From Acanthochromis polyacanthus (lineage: Eukaryota; Chordata; Actinopteri; Pomacentridae), in contig NC_067122.1 in the NCBI RefSeq assembly GCF_021347895.1, forward strand, positions 35,930,215 to 35,994,214: a DNA stretch of 64,000 nucleotides, read 5' to 3'. The notes beneath the pieces were generated by a model. It saw only the letters and a program-made list of their open reading frames with translations, made no database searches and was not told the origin of the DNA. The translations under genes and the position numbers were made by a program. Positions 12,339-25,560 of the stretch are shown in pieces. Position 1 is the first letter of the stretch. Every line of letters begins with the position of its first letter.

Positions 12339-13500
12339 TACGTGGTGTGAAATGCCAATGAGAAAAGGTGGGTTTTAAGAAGGGTTTTAAAATTGGACGA
12401 GGAGGCCTGTCTAATGTGCAGTGGCAGCTCATTCCAAAGCTTAGGAGCTGCCACAGAAAACGCTCGATCCCCTCTGAGCTTCAGCCTTGTTTTGGGGGTC
12501 CTCAGGAACAGCTGATCAGCTGACCTGAGGGAACGGCTCGGAGTATGTGGATGAAGAAGCTCAGACAGGTATTGGGGGGCGAGACCATGTAATGATTTAA
12601 AAGCAAATAAAAGCATTTTAAAATGAATTCTAAAAAGGACAGGCAGCCAGTGTAGTGAAGCTAAAATTGGTGAAATGTGCTCAAACTTTCTCGTACCAGT
12701 TAAAAGACGTGCAGCGGCATTCTGGACTAACTGTAGACGAACAATGGAGGACCCACTAACCCCCATATAAAGAGCATTGGAGTAATCCAGCCGAGTGGTA
12801 ACAAAGGCATGGATTACTGTTTCAAATTGCTGTCTCTGCAGAATGGGTTTGATTTTAGCCAGCTGCCTTAACTGAAAGAAGCTATTTTCACCACAGCTTT
12901 AATCTGGTTGTTGAACTTCAGGTCTGTGTCCACTTTTACCCCTAAATTACTAACAGTAGGTTTGGCGTACTCTGCCAAGGAACCCAGATCCATTGGAGGA
13001 GTCACAGAAATACCACCAAAGACCATCACTTCGGTCTTTTTTTCATTAAAACTCAGAAAATTTAGGGACATCCAGGCCTTGAGGTCATCCAAGCAATTTA
13101 ACAAAGGTTTGAGGGAAGATGACTTGGCCTTTTTGAGAGGGACATAAATCTGGCAGTCATCAGCATAACAGTGGAAAGAAATGCCATGCTTCCTGAGGAT
13201 TGAACCAAGGGGGAGAAGGTATAGAGAAAATAAAAGAGGGCCCAGCACCGAACCCTGAGGAACCCCACATGAGAGAGGAGCAGTGGAGGACACAGAGTCA
13301 CCAAGGCTGACACTAAGTCCGATGAGAGAGGTAGGACCTGAACCATTTCAGTGCCGTGCCACTGATGCCTACCCACTGCTCCAGACGAGCAACCAGGATG
13401 TCATGGTCCACTGTATCAAATGCTGCAGTTAAATCTAAAAGCACAAGGATCACACAGTGACCAGAGTCAGTAGCTAAAAAGATGTCATTAAAAACTCTTA

Positions 13501-15092
<1,592 letters not shown>

Positions 15093-17335
15093 TAAAAGAG
15101 CCGATTCTGTGCTATGCAGTCTTTTAAAACCAGATTGAAAAATCTCCAGAACATTTTGTTCATTTAAAAAGTTCGTGAGCTGGGAGTACACAATTTTCTC
15201 CATGATTTTGGAGAGGAAAGACAATTTAGAAATGGGCCTAAAATTTGCCATACCAGCAGGATCCAGTCCAGTTTTTTTAATCAAGGGTTGCACAACCGCA
15301 TGTTTAAAATTTTCAGGGACCACTCCAGAGGACAGACTGCTGTTAATGATGCTGTGCAGATGTGGCCCAACTGTAGGGAAAGCCTCCTTAAAAAGTCGAG
15401 GAGGAACAGAATCATTAGCTGAACCTGATGGCTTTAAGTGATCCATAGTCTCCTGCACAAAAGACAGGGTCACAGGCTCAAAGGAGTCAAACACAGCAGA
15501 ACAAGGAACAAACACAGAGGGGTCATAAGTAGGAGGTGAAATAAGTGCTCTGGTAGAGGAGACTTTAGCAATGAAGAAGTGCAAAAAGTTTTCACACACA
15601 CTAGGGGAGGGCTCAATTCCCACAGTCTGCGGTGGATTCAGAGCAGAGTTAATCACTTTAAACAAAACACGAGGTTTGTGACAGTTTGATACAACAATAT
15701 CAGAAAAATATTTCCTTTTTGCCTCTTTCACAGTGGACTGGTAACAACGCCAACAATCCCTCAACCATTGAAAAGACACTTCCAGTTTATCTTTTTTCCA
15801 CTTGCGCTCAGCTCTGCGACACTCCTGTCTGGCAGTGCGGGTTGTTTCATTCAACCAAGGCTCTGGAAGAACTTTATGCCTCCTGCTCTTTAATGGGGCC
15901 GCAGCATCAATAGCAGTTTGACAGGTAACAAGAAACTGAGAGCACAGAGCCTCTGTATCATCACTCACAGGACTGGGAGTGACGCAGTTCTGACTGAAAG
16001 CGGCCGAGAAGTGAGCAGCAGTGGAAGAGTTACAAACCCTGCATCTGTGAGCAGCAGCACAAGGTTTAACTGTGTTATCATGTACAGTAGCTTCAAAAAG
16101 TACAGGCAAATGATCAGAGAAAAACACTTCACAGAGCTCCAAGTTAAAAACAGGTAGACCATATGACAAAACAAGATCAAGTGTGTGACCACGATCATGT
16201 GTCGGGCCCAGTACAGACTGAACAAGATTAAAAGAGTCAATTATATTTAAGAAATCCTTTGCCAAGGGGATTTCCGGACAACACACATGAATATTAAAAT
16301 CACCGACAATCAGGACCCAGTCATATTTCGGCATGATGTCGGCCAAGAACCCCGAAAAGTCAGTTAAAAAGTCTCTGTTATATTTAGGAGGTCGATAAAC
16401 CACAGCACACAACACCGTGTGAGAACTTACCAGCTCAAACAGAGTTAATTCAAAACTGCTGAGGGTCCATGATAGGAACATCTGTTTACATTTAAAATCA
16501 CTTTTACAAACAGTTGCAATTCCTCCTCCACGACCAGATGTCCGCGGAGAATTAAAATAGCAGCACTCCTCGGGTAAAAGTTCTCTGAAGGCACTGGACT
16601 CACCAACACTCAGCCAAGTCTCGGTGACAAAGAGGAAATCCAGATCCCGAGATGTAAAGAAATCCTTCAGGATGAATGTTTTATTCGCAAGCGATCTTGC
16701 GTTAACCAAGCCAAACCTGGCAGGAGCTGGCGGGTCTGGAAGAACAGCTGACAGCGAGTCCCTACGGAAAGGCCGCAGGTTACCCGGATCCATCCCTCGC
16801 CGGCGGAGATGAGGAGAGCAGGGATCACGGGGCAGAAACATGTCTTCCGAGCCGGTCACCGGTACCAGACAGGCAGCGACTGGGTCCAGCCAACGTCGGG
16901 AGACATCAAGGCGAGGTACCACTCCACATCCACCACGAACAGTGTGCACCAACCCGGCCCTCAGCCTCACCAGACAACCGCCCCGCTTGCCCCGGCGGCG
17001 TTTTCGCCAAGGGAGTGGCACTGGCGTACGGCAGAGGTACGTCGGGATGTCTGATAGAGAGCTAGGTTGAAACAGCAGACGTGTTGAGGAGAATGGAGGC
17101 TATGCTGTGACTCTCGTGAGATTGCCAGTGAGATTTCGGAATACAACATGGCGGCGCCCTGCTGCTGAAATAGAATTCACTCGTCTTAGCTCTTTCTCGA
17201 AAGAAAATTAAATTTAATCACCGCATTACTTGCATTTAATTATTGATATTTCCTTCCTCGAACTGCGGATTTGGAGCACCACCCACCGTGGAGGACCTCG
17301 AGCGATTTATCGACGGATATTTTTACAACTGCGTC

Positions 17336-18076
17336 ATGGAAGACCCGAACCGCGACAATCCGTCTAAGAAGAGGAAAAACGACTCCTCGACTGATACGGA
17401 CGACCTAGCTACAACGGACGCCCCGGTTGATGTCCTGGAGTCAATAAATAAAAAGTTAGATGTTCTCAGCGTCCTCCGCGACGAAATTCGAGACCTGAAG
17501 GTAAGTTTGGAGAACGCCTATCAACAGGTAAGTGAGCTCCAACTGGACAACGCGGAACTACGTTCTAACTTTTCCGCAGTTACAACCGAGCTGGAAACGA
17601 TTAAAAGGGAGAATAAAGCGCTTAAAGAAACTGTACTGGATGTCCAGTCCCGTAGTATGCGGGACAATTTAATATTTTCAGGAATCTCTGAAAGCACCAC
17701 AGATAATCCGGAGACAGAAATTAGGAAATTTATGACAACGGCTTTAAAAATTCCCCAGGAAACGGTGAATAATATTTCCTTTCACCGCGTTCACAGGCTC
17801 GGAGCCCGTAGAGCCAATAAATCCCGTCCTATTATCGCTAAATTCGAACATTTTAAACAGAAAGAATTAGTTAAAAGTAAAGGACGGGAGCTTAAAGGGA
17901 CCTCTTTCGGAATGAACGATCAATTCCCGAGAGAGATAAACGAGCGGCGGAAGGTATTGTTTCCCATACTGAAGCAGAACAGACAGAAGGGGAAACGGTC
18001 TACCTTGGTTGTAGATAAACTTTATATCGACGGCCAACTGTACCGGGACCCCAATACCACTCCCTGGCTGTTCTGA
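17336..18076 (+). CDS. L1 ORF1 RNA-binding protein
   Basis: A 246-residue protein from ATG 17,336 (MEDPNRDNPSKKRK). The frame is open further upstream, but without another ATG that I can see. Layout: basic, Ser/Asp-rich N-terminus, a coiled coil (about residues 40-110, repeated L/I/V spacing in LDVLSVLRDEIRDLKVSL to LETIKRENKALKETV), an RRM-like core (NLIFSGISES to HRVHRLGAR) and a C-terminal domain (KRSTLVVDKLYIDGQLY). Known of the family: ORF1p trimerises through the coiled coil and coats L1 RNA as a chaperone. The frame is intact. A related fragment lies at 47.25-47.89 kb on the other strand. Confidence 0.85.
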   Translation: MEDPNRDNPSKKRKNDSSTDTDDLATTDAPVDVLESINKKLDVLSVLRDEIRDLKVSLENAYQQVSELQLDNAELRSNFSAVTTELETIKRENKALKETVLDVQSRSMRDNLIFSGISESTTDNPETEIRKFMTTALKIPQETVNNISFHRVHRLGARRANKSRPIIAKFEHFKQKELVKSKGRELKGTSFGMNDQFPREINERRKVLFPILKQNRQKGKRSTLVVDKLYIDGQLYRDPNTTPWLF

Positions 18077-18543
18077 TCAGCATGGTGAAACGAAAGAGCT
18101 TTGTTTATTTACAATAAAATAATGTATATATTGTGTGTATATATATGAAGGTATGTATATATGTATATGTATTTAATTCCTCTATGGCTACTTATAATAA
18201 TGGCTCACTGTTTTATGTTTGACCCCCTTCTGTTCACCTTTTTGTCTACCTCCCCTCCCTCTACTTCCCCTAACCACCTAAACTCACACCTCCCCTCTCC
18301 CCCCACACAAACTCCCTATGTAAATCTTTTGTTTGTTATATATGTCGAGGCACCAGTGTTCTTTGTTTTTTTGTGCTCACGTTTGACATGTTTTACAGTC
18401 TTGTTATCCACACCCATCATAGATCTAAACCCTGCTGTACACCCATCCAACGTTATCAGCAGACTGAGTTTATTTCATAACATGCCAATATTAGTAAGCT
18501 GCTCACATAGCTATACATCCAAGGCTGAACTTAAACTGTCTAT

Positions 18544-21459
18544 ATGCATAAACTAACTCTGGTCTCCTGGAATGTGTGTGGCACTCGCTCACAGGCAAAA
18601 AGAATAAAAATCTTAGACCATTTTTCAAAATTAAAAGCAGACATTTGTCTCCTACAAGAAACCCACCTACAAAAATCTGAAGAAAAATTACTTACTGGCT
18701 TAAATTTCAATCAGGTTTATTCTGCCTCTTATAACAGTAGACAAAGAGGAGTCTCTATACTTATTCATAAGAGGCTACTTTTTACTTTAAATGACATAAT
18801 AGTTGACTCAGAAGGCAGATACATTATTATCCAGGCAACTATATTTAATAAAGAATATACGATTGGGAATTTGTACGCCCCTAATAATGATGATCCGGCC
18901 TTTTTTCATTCATTTTTCTCTCAACTATCTGATTTAACAGCAAATTCAACTGTTATCATTGGAGGAGACTTCAACACAGTCCTAAATCCATCAGTAGATC
19001 GCTCCAATAACACAACACGTACAAGGCAATCTCAATCTGCTAAAGTAATAGAGGAATATATGGATGATTTTGGCCTTGGCGACAGCTGGAGACTAAAAAA
19101 TCCAACAAAGAAGGAATTCACCTTCCATTCCTCGGTGCATCGATCATTTTCAAGAATTGATTTTTTTCTTACAAATAATTCTATTACCGAGAAAGCTTCT
19201 ACAAGAATACACCCCATTATTATCAGCGACCATGCACCAGTCTCCCTCTCCTTACAAACTGACCTCACCTTTAAACCACCTCCTACATGGCGTTTTAACA
19301 TCTCACTGTTAAAAGATGAAGAGTTCGATAAGATCATAAGGAGAGAGTGGGCAGACTATTTGGAAATGAATGACTCCCCAAACTCATCTCCATCTTTACT
19401 CTGGGAAGCAGGGAAAGCAGTACTTAGAGGTAAAATTATTTCATATTCATCGTATAAAAAGAAACAAGATCAAAAATTAGAAAAAGATCTAGAAGATAAA
19501 ATTAAACAACTAACTGATGAATATACAACAAACCCAAATAATCAGATATGGACTGAATTACAAAATACAAAAATACAGCGAGATGAGATGTTATCCAAAA
19601 GGACCGAGTTCATAATACAACAACTGAGATACAACAACTTTGAGCATAATAACAAATCAGGTAAATTTCTTGCAAACCAACTCCAACGCAATCGGGAAAA
19701 ATCTCTCATAACAGCGATAAAAGGGACAACTGGTGAGTATACGCAATCACCAGAAGAAATTAATCATATTTTCTACAATTATTATAGGAATCTGTATTCA
19801 GAAAATAACAAACCCAACCCTGAGCATATTGAGGCATTTCTCACTAGTTTAAATATGCCTCAGTTATCTACTGAACATAAAAATATCCTAGATGCTCCAT
19901 TGTCCATAAATGAGCTGTCCAGTGCTCTAGACAGTATGCCTAATGGTAAGGCACCAGGTCCAGACGGTTTTCCGGCCGAATTTCTGAAGCACTTCTGGTC
20001 AACGCTGGCTCCACAGTTTTTTAGATTAGTAACAGAAATTAAAACCAGTGGTCACATACAGCCTCACATGAACACAGCAGCAATTAAACTTTTATTAAAA
20101 CCAGATAAAGACCCAACCCTTCCGTCAAGTTATCGCCCGATATCACTAATTAACACCGACATTAAAATTATTGCAAAGGCCTTGGCATCTAGACTAGAGA
20201 CAGTAATTTCAACAATTATTCATAATGATCAAACCGGCTTTATTAAAGGTCGACACTCTACCAACAACGTAAGAAGGCTCTTAAATTTGATTAACATGTC
20301 ACAGCGGCAGGACAAAAAGGCAGTTGTCATATCGTTGGATGCAGAAAAAGCCTTTGACAAAGTTAACTGGTCCTTCCTCTTTGCTGTTCTAAATAAGCTT
20401 GGCTTTGGAGAGTCATTTATTCACTGGGTATCAGCACTATATGATTCTCCCAAAGCTACTGTCACCACTAATGGAATCGCCTCAAAGACTTTCACCTTAC
20501 AGAGAGGCACCAGACAGGGCTGCCCACTCTCTCCTTTGTTATTTGCGATATTCATTGAGCCGTTGGCAACAGCTGTGCGCCAGGATGTCAGGATCCAAGG
20601 AATCCGCTCTGGGGCAACAGAACACAAAATTAATTTATACGCAGATGATATATTACTTTATTTAGAAGAACCGGCTATTTCATTAAGGGAAGTATTTAAT
20701 TTAATAACTACATTTTCAGAGTTATCAGATTATTCCATAAATTGGACAAAATCAACATTACTTCCGATCACAGAAAATTCATGGAGTCCTGCAGACCAAG
20801 ACCCTCACTACTCTTTCCCTACAGGCAACTTAAAATACTTAGGCATAAAAATTTCACCTAAATTATCTGAATTAACTCACTTAAATTTTTCCCCATTACT
20901 GGATAACATCACCAATGACCTACAGCGCTGGAACAATCTCCCTATATCTCTTATGGGACGAATAGCTACTATCAAAATGAAAATCCTACCAAAAATAAAT
21001 TACTTCTTTGCAATGATTCCATTCAAACCAACGTCCGACTGGTTCCAGTCGCTGGACTCGGCTATCACAAAATTTTACTGGAATAATAAAAAAGCAAAAA
21101 TCAGTCTATCTACTCTTCAGAAAAGTAAAGCCGAAGGAGGTCTAGAAGCACCAAATTTTATGCATTATTATTTAGCTAACCAGCTACAATATCTTATTCT
21201 ATGGACACAACCTACCATAGATGCCAACTGTTGGTTAGAATTAGAACAGAAGGATTGCAATAGCATCAGACTTTCAGACATACTCTTTATTACAACATCC
21301 ATCAAACGACATAACTGTTTTAAAAACCCAATGATTTCCTCCACCTTGACCGCTTGGTGGAAGGCATTAGAAATTGCAAACTCTAAATTGGAGCCCTGTA
21401 AGTTTCTCCCATTTGGTACAACCCTGATTTTCAAGTTAACAATCAGCCGCTCCATTTAG
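18544..21459 (+). pseudogene. L1 ORF2 endonuclease-reverse transcriptase, main frame
   Basis: 971 residues from ATG 18,544. Residues 1-230 are an APE-type endonuclease: LVSWNVCG, LLQETHL, IGGDFNTV, ISDHAPV. Residues about 450-740 are the RT: PNGKAPGPDGFPAEF, YRPISLINTDIKI, SLDAEKAFDKV, TRQGCPLSPLLF, LYADDILLYL, then a thumb region (LKYLGIKISP). The frame then goes wrong near 21,405: PFGTTLIF replaces the expected PIWYNPDFQ reading, and it stops at 21,459. The true C-terminus continues in another frame to 22,327. The catalytic motifs are intact, so truncation is the main defect. Confidence 0.9.
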
Positions 21460-22327
21460 CTGTTTGGGAGCAGAATGGAATCACACATCTCCACCACCTC
21501 TTTTCAGATAATACGTTCATGTCATATACAAACTTGCTTCAAAAATACAAAATAAAAACGGGAATTTTTTACATTATCTTCAAGTTAAAAATATTATTAA
21601 GAAACGAATCCCAACACTTCAAAGCACGCTCCGGCCGCCGGCATTAGCTGAAGCAATCATAAAGCTCTCTCCGACAACAACTAAAACCCTCTCTAAAATA
21701 TATAAGTTACTCTTAAGCACTGATACAATACATTTACCTATTTCTAAATGGGAGTCAGACCTATCTATATCTCCGGAACCAGACTTCTGGACTCAAATTT
21801 GCGATAATGCATTTAAAATGACAAAACACACAAACTTACAACTCATCCAATACAAAATCCTCCATAGAACACATATTACTCAATATATGATGAACAAAAT
21901 GGGATTCTCCGACTCCGACATCTGTCTCCAGTGCTCCCAGAACACTGCTGATACTTATTTTCATGCTCTATGGCTGTGCACCCCCGTAAAAAATTTCTGG
22001 ACCAACGTCTCAGAAAAACTTTCCGCTATCTTAAACTGCAGGATTCCTCTATCTCCAAGTCTGTGTTTACTTGGCGACTTAACAACAACGGACCTACCAC
22101 GCAAACAATCTCAATCTTTACTTGTAGCCCTCGCCATTGCCAAAAAAAAAACAATCCTTGTTAACTGGAAAAATAAGCAATCTCTGAACATTAATCTCTG
22201 GTTGAACCTCCTAATAAATCACATTTCAATGGAGAAAATCTCTGCTTCAAATAAAAATCAGTTGTTAAATTTTATACAAACATGGTCACCGTATGTTAAC
22301 TACCTTAACTTAAACCTGGTAACCTGA
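21460..22327 (+). pseudogene. L1 ORF2 C-terminal part, frameshifted
   Basis: After a +1-type shift near 21,405 the reading LHLAVWEQNGITHLHHLFSD appears. A second 1-nt loss in the T-run at about 21,566 shifts it again. The last frame, through QYKILHRTHITQ and the Cys-rich CLQCSQNTADTYFHALWLC (a CX2C...HX4C knuckle seen at the ORF2 C-terminus of this clade), is open to the stop at 22,325-22,327. Two single-base indels therefore separate this copy from a continuous ORF2. Confidence 0.8.
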
Positions 22328-22539
22328 CTCTGCCTGTTAGCGAAAACCACCACATCACCCCAATATATGTTGCTGCTTATGTATGTTGGCATTGTGTAAC
22401 TAATGATTGTCTTCAGTTAGGAACCCAGTCGCTGTCAGCAGGATCGAGCGGGCCGTATCGACGACAACTTACAGTCAACAACTCCCCAGGATCCTCTGTC
22501 TATATGCATGAATGGCTAACTTGGTGTTACTGCATGCTT

Positions 22540-24720
22540 GGCTAATCTTCCAGGTGCTGTCCCCTGTGGCTCGATGTGGTTGGCCTTGTTCCCCGGGCGG
22601 CGCTCGGTTTGGGCGGGCGCCGGGTCGCCTCGGGGGCTGGGGTCGTGGGGGGCTGGTGGCGTCCTGCAGGGTGGCTGCTTCTGTGGGGGGGCATGGTGGG
22701 CGGTTCGGCTCGGTCGGGTGCCTGGTTTGGGCGCCCGCCGGGTCGCCATCTGCGACTAAAAGTGTCGCGGATGGCGGCCCGGCGGTCGTCTGGGTCTGGC
22801 GCCCGGTCGGGCTGGGTCGCCTGTCGTGTTCTCTTCATGGGGGTGGCCGCTTTGTGTGGTGTCGTTGGCCTCCCGTGGTTCCCTTGGCGCTTGTGGTGGC
22901 CTGGCGGCCGTCTGGATCGGGCGCTGCCCCCCGGGTCTCTGCTGGGTCGCAATGCGTCTCGGCTGTCTCCCGGTGCCCGCGGCGGGTGCTGTGCGGGGGT
23001 GTTGCCCGGGGGCTCGGGGCGGCGCTGTTCCGGCATGGCCTGTTGCTCTTCGGCTAGGGGTTGCGGTTCCGGCCTGGTGGGTCTCTGGGTGCCCCGTGGT
23101 ACCCTCTCCTCTCCCCCTCCTCCTCCTTGCCTTTTTCCCCCTCGCCTCCCTCCTCCCGTCTTCCTCCGCCTCCTTGTCCCCTCTCCCTCGCCCCCTCCCT
23201 CCTCCCTCCCCCTCGTCTTCCCGCTCTGCTGCCTGTCCTCTCCTTTCTTGTCGTCTCCTCCTCCCCCTCCTTCTCCTGCCTTCCGCCCTCCCCCTGGGGG
23301 GTGGGGCGGGGGATGGGTGTGGGATGGGAGGGCGGGTGCGGGATGGGGTGGGGGGGCTTGGGGGGCGGGGGGGAGGAGGGCAGGGGGAGGGGGACCGGGT
23401 GCGGTGCGCGGGGGCGTTCTGGCCTGGCCTGCGCCATCTGCCCGCTGGGGCGCCGGGGCTGGGGGTGGGGTGGGGGGTTGGGGTGGGGGGGTGTATGGGG
23501 GGGCACTGGGCGCGCGCGCACCTCCCTCCGCCTGGCTGGGTGGGGCCCCGTTGATCGCTCCTCTTAAATCACTTCACAAACTTCGCACAATACAACTTGT
23601 AAATATACACATAGGGCACACAACATATCCCTCGGGGGGGGGGTGGAGAGGTCATATTCCTACTCCACAATTCCCCTCCAATTTTAATGCACCACACTAC
23701 CTGGGGGGTGGGTGGTTATGGGGTGGGACGTCATTAGACGGGATGGGCCCCAGTGCAGTGTTGTGCTGTGGCCCCCCATCTATGCCCCCACCCTGACACT
23801 TCTTCCCCCAATTTTAACGCACCACATACACATTCACATTTTGGGCTTGCGGTGAGGCTGAGTGGGGGTTTCGTTACCCTGTGCTCTGCCTCACCGACCC
23901 CCCAATCCTAAGACACCACACATACTTGTATATACACTTGGGTGGGTCACATTCACGGTGCAGGGCGAGTATTCACCAGTTGGGGAACTGGTGAACTCGG
24001 TAACAGGGCAACTCACAATAGTTTTACTGGCGTGATCTCCGGGGCTTCTCCCTGCCGGGCCCGAGGGCCTGGGTTGTTGCGCCTCCCCTGGTGCTCCTTC
24101 CTCTCCCTCCCTCCCTCCCTCCCTCCCTCAGGGTCACGTCTCTCTGGGCGGCCGGAGGTGGGCTGGGCTCGTCTGCCCTTTCGGTGCCGTTGCCCGGTCC
24201 CTTGGTGCTGTTTTCCGGTGAGCGGGTGGCCTCCCGGATTTGGGTGTGGGAGGGGTGGCGTGGGTGGTGTGGGTGGTGTGGTTGGATGGGGTGGGGTGGG
24301 GTGGCTGGGCGAGGGGTGGGGGGGTGGCTTGGTGGGGGGGCGGGGGGGTGTTGGGGGTGGGTTGTGGGTGGGCGGCATGGTGGGGGAGGGGGGGTGGCGT
24401 GGGTGGGTGGCGGGGGGGTGGGACGGTGGAGGGGGCGGGGGTTTGGGGTCTGGGGGGCGGGGGGGTCGGGTTGTGGGGGGGGACGGGGGGAGGGCGGGTG
24501 GTCGTGGGGGAAGTGGGGCTGTGGGCCGGTGGGGCGCCGTGGGGGTCCGCTATGGCCCGTTCTGCTGCCCGGGCCTTGGGGCTCTGGCTGTGTCGGGGGG
24601 GGGTCGCTCCGGGCTCCTGGGCTGGGTCTCCGCTTGGTGGCTCCTGCGGGGGGGCTGGGTGGACCTCCTTGGGCTGGAGGGGACAGCTCCCTCCTTTTGG
24701 TGGAGGTTTTCATGCATGTC
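22540..24720 (+). repeat. GC-rich, strand-asymmetric L1 3' region
   Basis: About 2.2 kb of G-rich top strand (22,570-23,070; 23,290-23,560; 24,240-24,680) alternates with C/T-rich tracts (23,100-23,290; 24,090-24,130). It stands out sharply against AT-rich surroundings. Many runs of three or more G lie 1-7 nt apart, so G-quadruplexes are likely. The several long frames on both strands are composition artefacts (Pro/Gly/Arg only) and I do not call them genes. It lies between the ORF2 stop and the poly-A tail, so it belongs to the L1 3' UTR or to an insertion in it. Confidence 0.75.
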
Positions 24721-25283
24721 AGACCCACCACACCGGCACCTACCAAAACTCAATAGTGTGTGTTCCTCCGGTTGCTGAGTCAGTGGAGGTTGCTGGGTTA
24801 GTGTCTGTGGATCTCACTCTGCTCTATCTATCCTTCTTGTGGCCTCCTGACATCTTCATGATTGATCCGTTGGGACTTTGTCGTATTAGGTGTTTGTGAA
24901 GGGTTTTAGATTTGTAAATGGTTTTAAGGTATGAATTAAAGAGTACAAACAAATAAAATGCACCTTTTCTCTTAGAACACTGTCTATGCCTCACCTTTCT
25001 GTCTGTCCTGTGTTTGTTTTATGTTTCACTTGGGTGTGCACTGCCCTCAATGGCATAATGTAGAAAACAGCTTGAAATAAACATGATAGGTTAATTTGCC
25101 ATGAGGGCCGGTGATGGTCACAGTCACAAAGAAGAAAAAAAATTGCACATGAAGCTTAGGCAGTGGCACCATGAGTGGTTGGTGTCTTTTTTTGAGCGGA
25201 CTTGCAGACAAAAAAAAAAAAAGAAAAAAAAAAAAAAAAAAGAAGAAAAAAAAAAAAAGAGAAAAAAAAAAAAAAAAAAAAAA
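24721..25283 (+). repeat. L1 distal 3' UTR and A-rich tail
   Basis: Ordinary-composition sequence follows the GC-rich block. It contains an AATAAA near 24,953 and a GAAATAAAC at about 25,074, and ends in a roughly 70-bp A-rich tail interrupted by single G residues (25,210-25,283). The 3' target duplication follows at once. Confidence 0.75.
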
Positions 25284-25560
25284 GGGATGTCTGATAGAAA
25301 GTAAGGCAGAGATCTCTGTCCATAAAGCTTTAAATTGACTAGATCATTTGAGAAGACTCTCAAATTTAGCAAAGTTTGACGATCATACACCAACAGAGGG
25401 TTTGACTTCATGTGCAACAAGGGATACAAACAGCACAAAAACACCGTCTACACAAGATGTAGTCTACCTGTGTGCTCCTATCTCCACTCTTATAGGTCAC
25501 CCTATTGTAGCAGTACTACGTTATGATTTATTGCTCTCGTTATCAATAATTGGGGCACCA
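25284..25560 (-). mobile_element. Probable L2 5' flank beyond the L1 insertion
   Basis: Because the L1 target duplication lies in the L2 5' region, this stretch should be the interrupted continuation of that L2 (its 5' UTR) or of whatever the L2 sat in. It has no coding sequence. Assignment is by position only. Confidence 0.4.

Larger units (their letters stand above)
17059..25283 (+). mobile_element. Near full-length L1-clade LINE
   Basis: The element is bounded by a 15-bp target duplication, GGGATGTCTGATAGA, at 17,044-17,058 and 25,284-25,298. It ends in a roughly 70-bp A-rich tail. Order: 5' UTR, ORF1 (17,336-18,076), spacer, ORF2 (18,544-22,327, frameshifted), then about 2.7 kb of 3' sequence of which 22,540-24,720 is extremely GC-rich. 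It inserted into the 5' part of the minus-strand L2. The intact ORF1 and only two ORF2 frameshifts suggest a fairly young insertion. Confidence 0.9.

Noticed and set aside
17243..17335. N-terminal extension of L1 ORF1
   Set aside because: The open frame begins at TTG, not ATG; the first ATG is at 17,336.
22512..24899. Several long open frames (up to 406 residues) on both strands
   Set aside because: They lie in extreme GC sequence, consist of Gly/Pro/Arg/Trp low-complexity runs, overlap in several frames and have no motif; stop codons are simply rare there.
25101..25444. Lys-rich or Phe-rich frames
   Set aside because: They are translations of the L1 poly-A tail.
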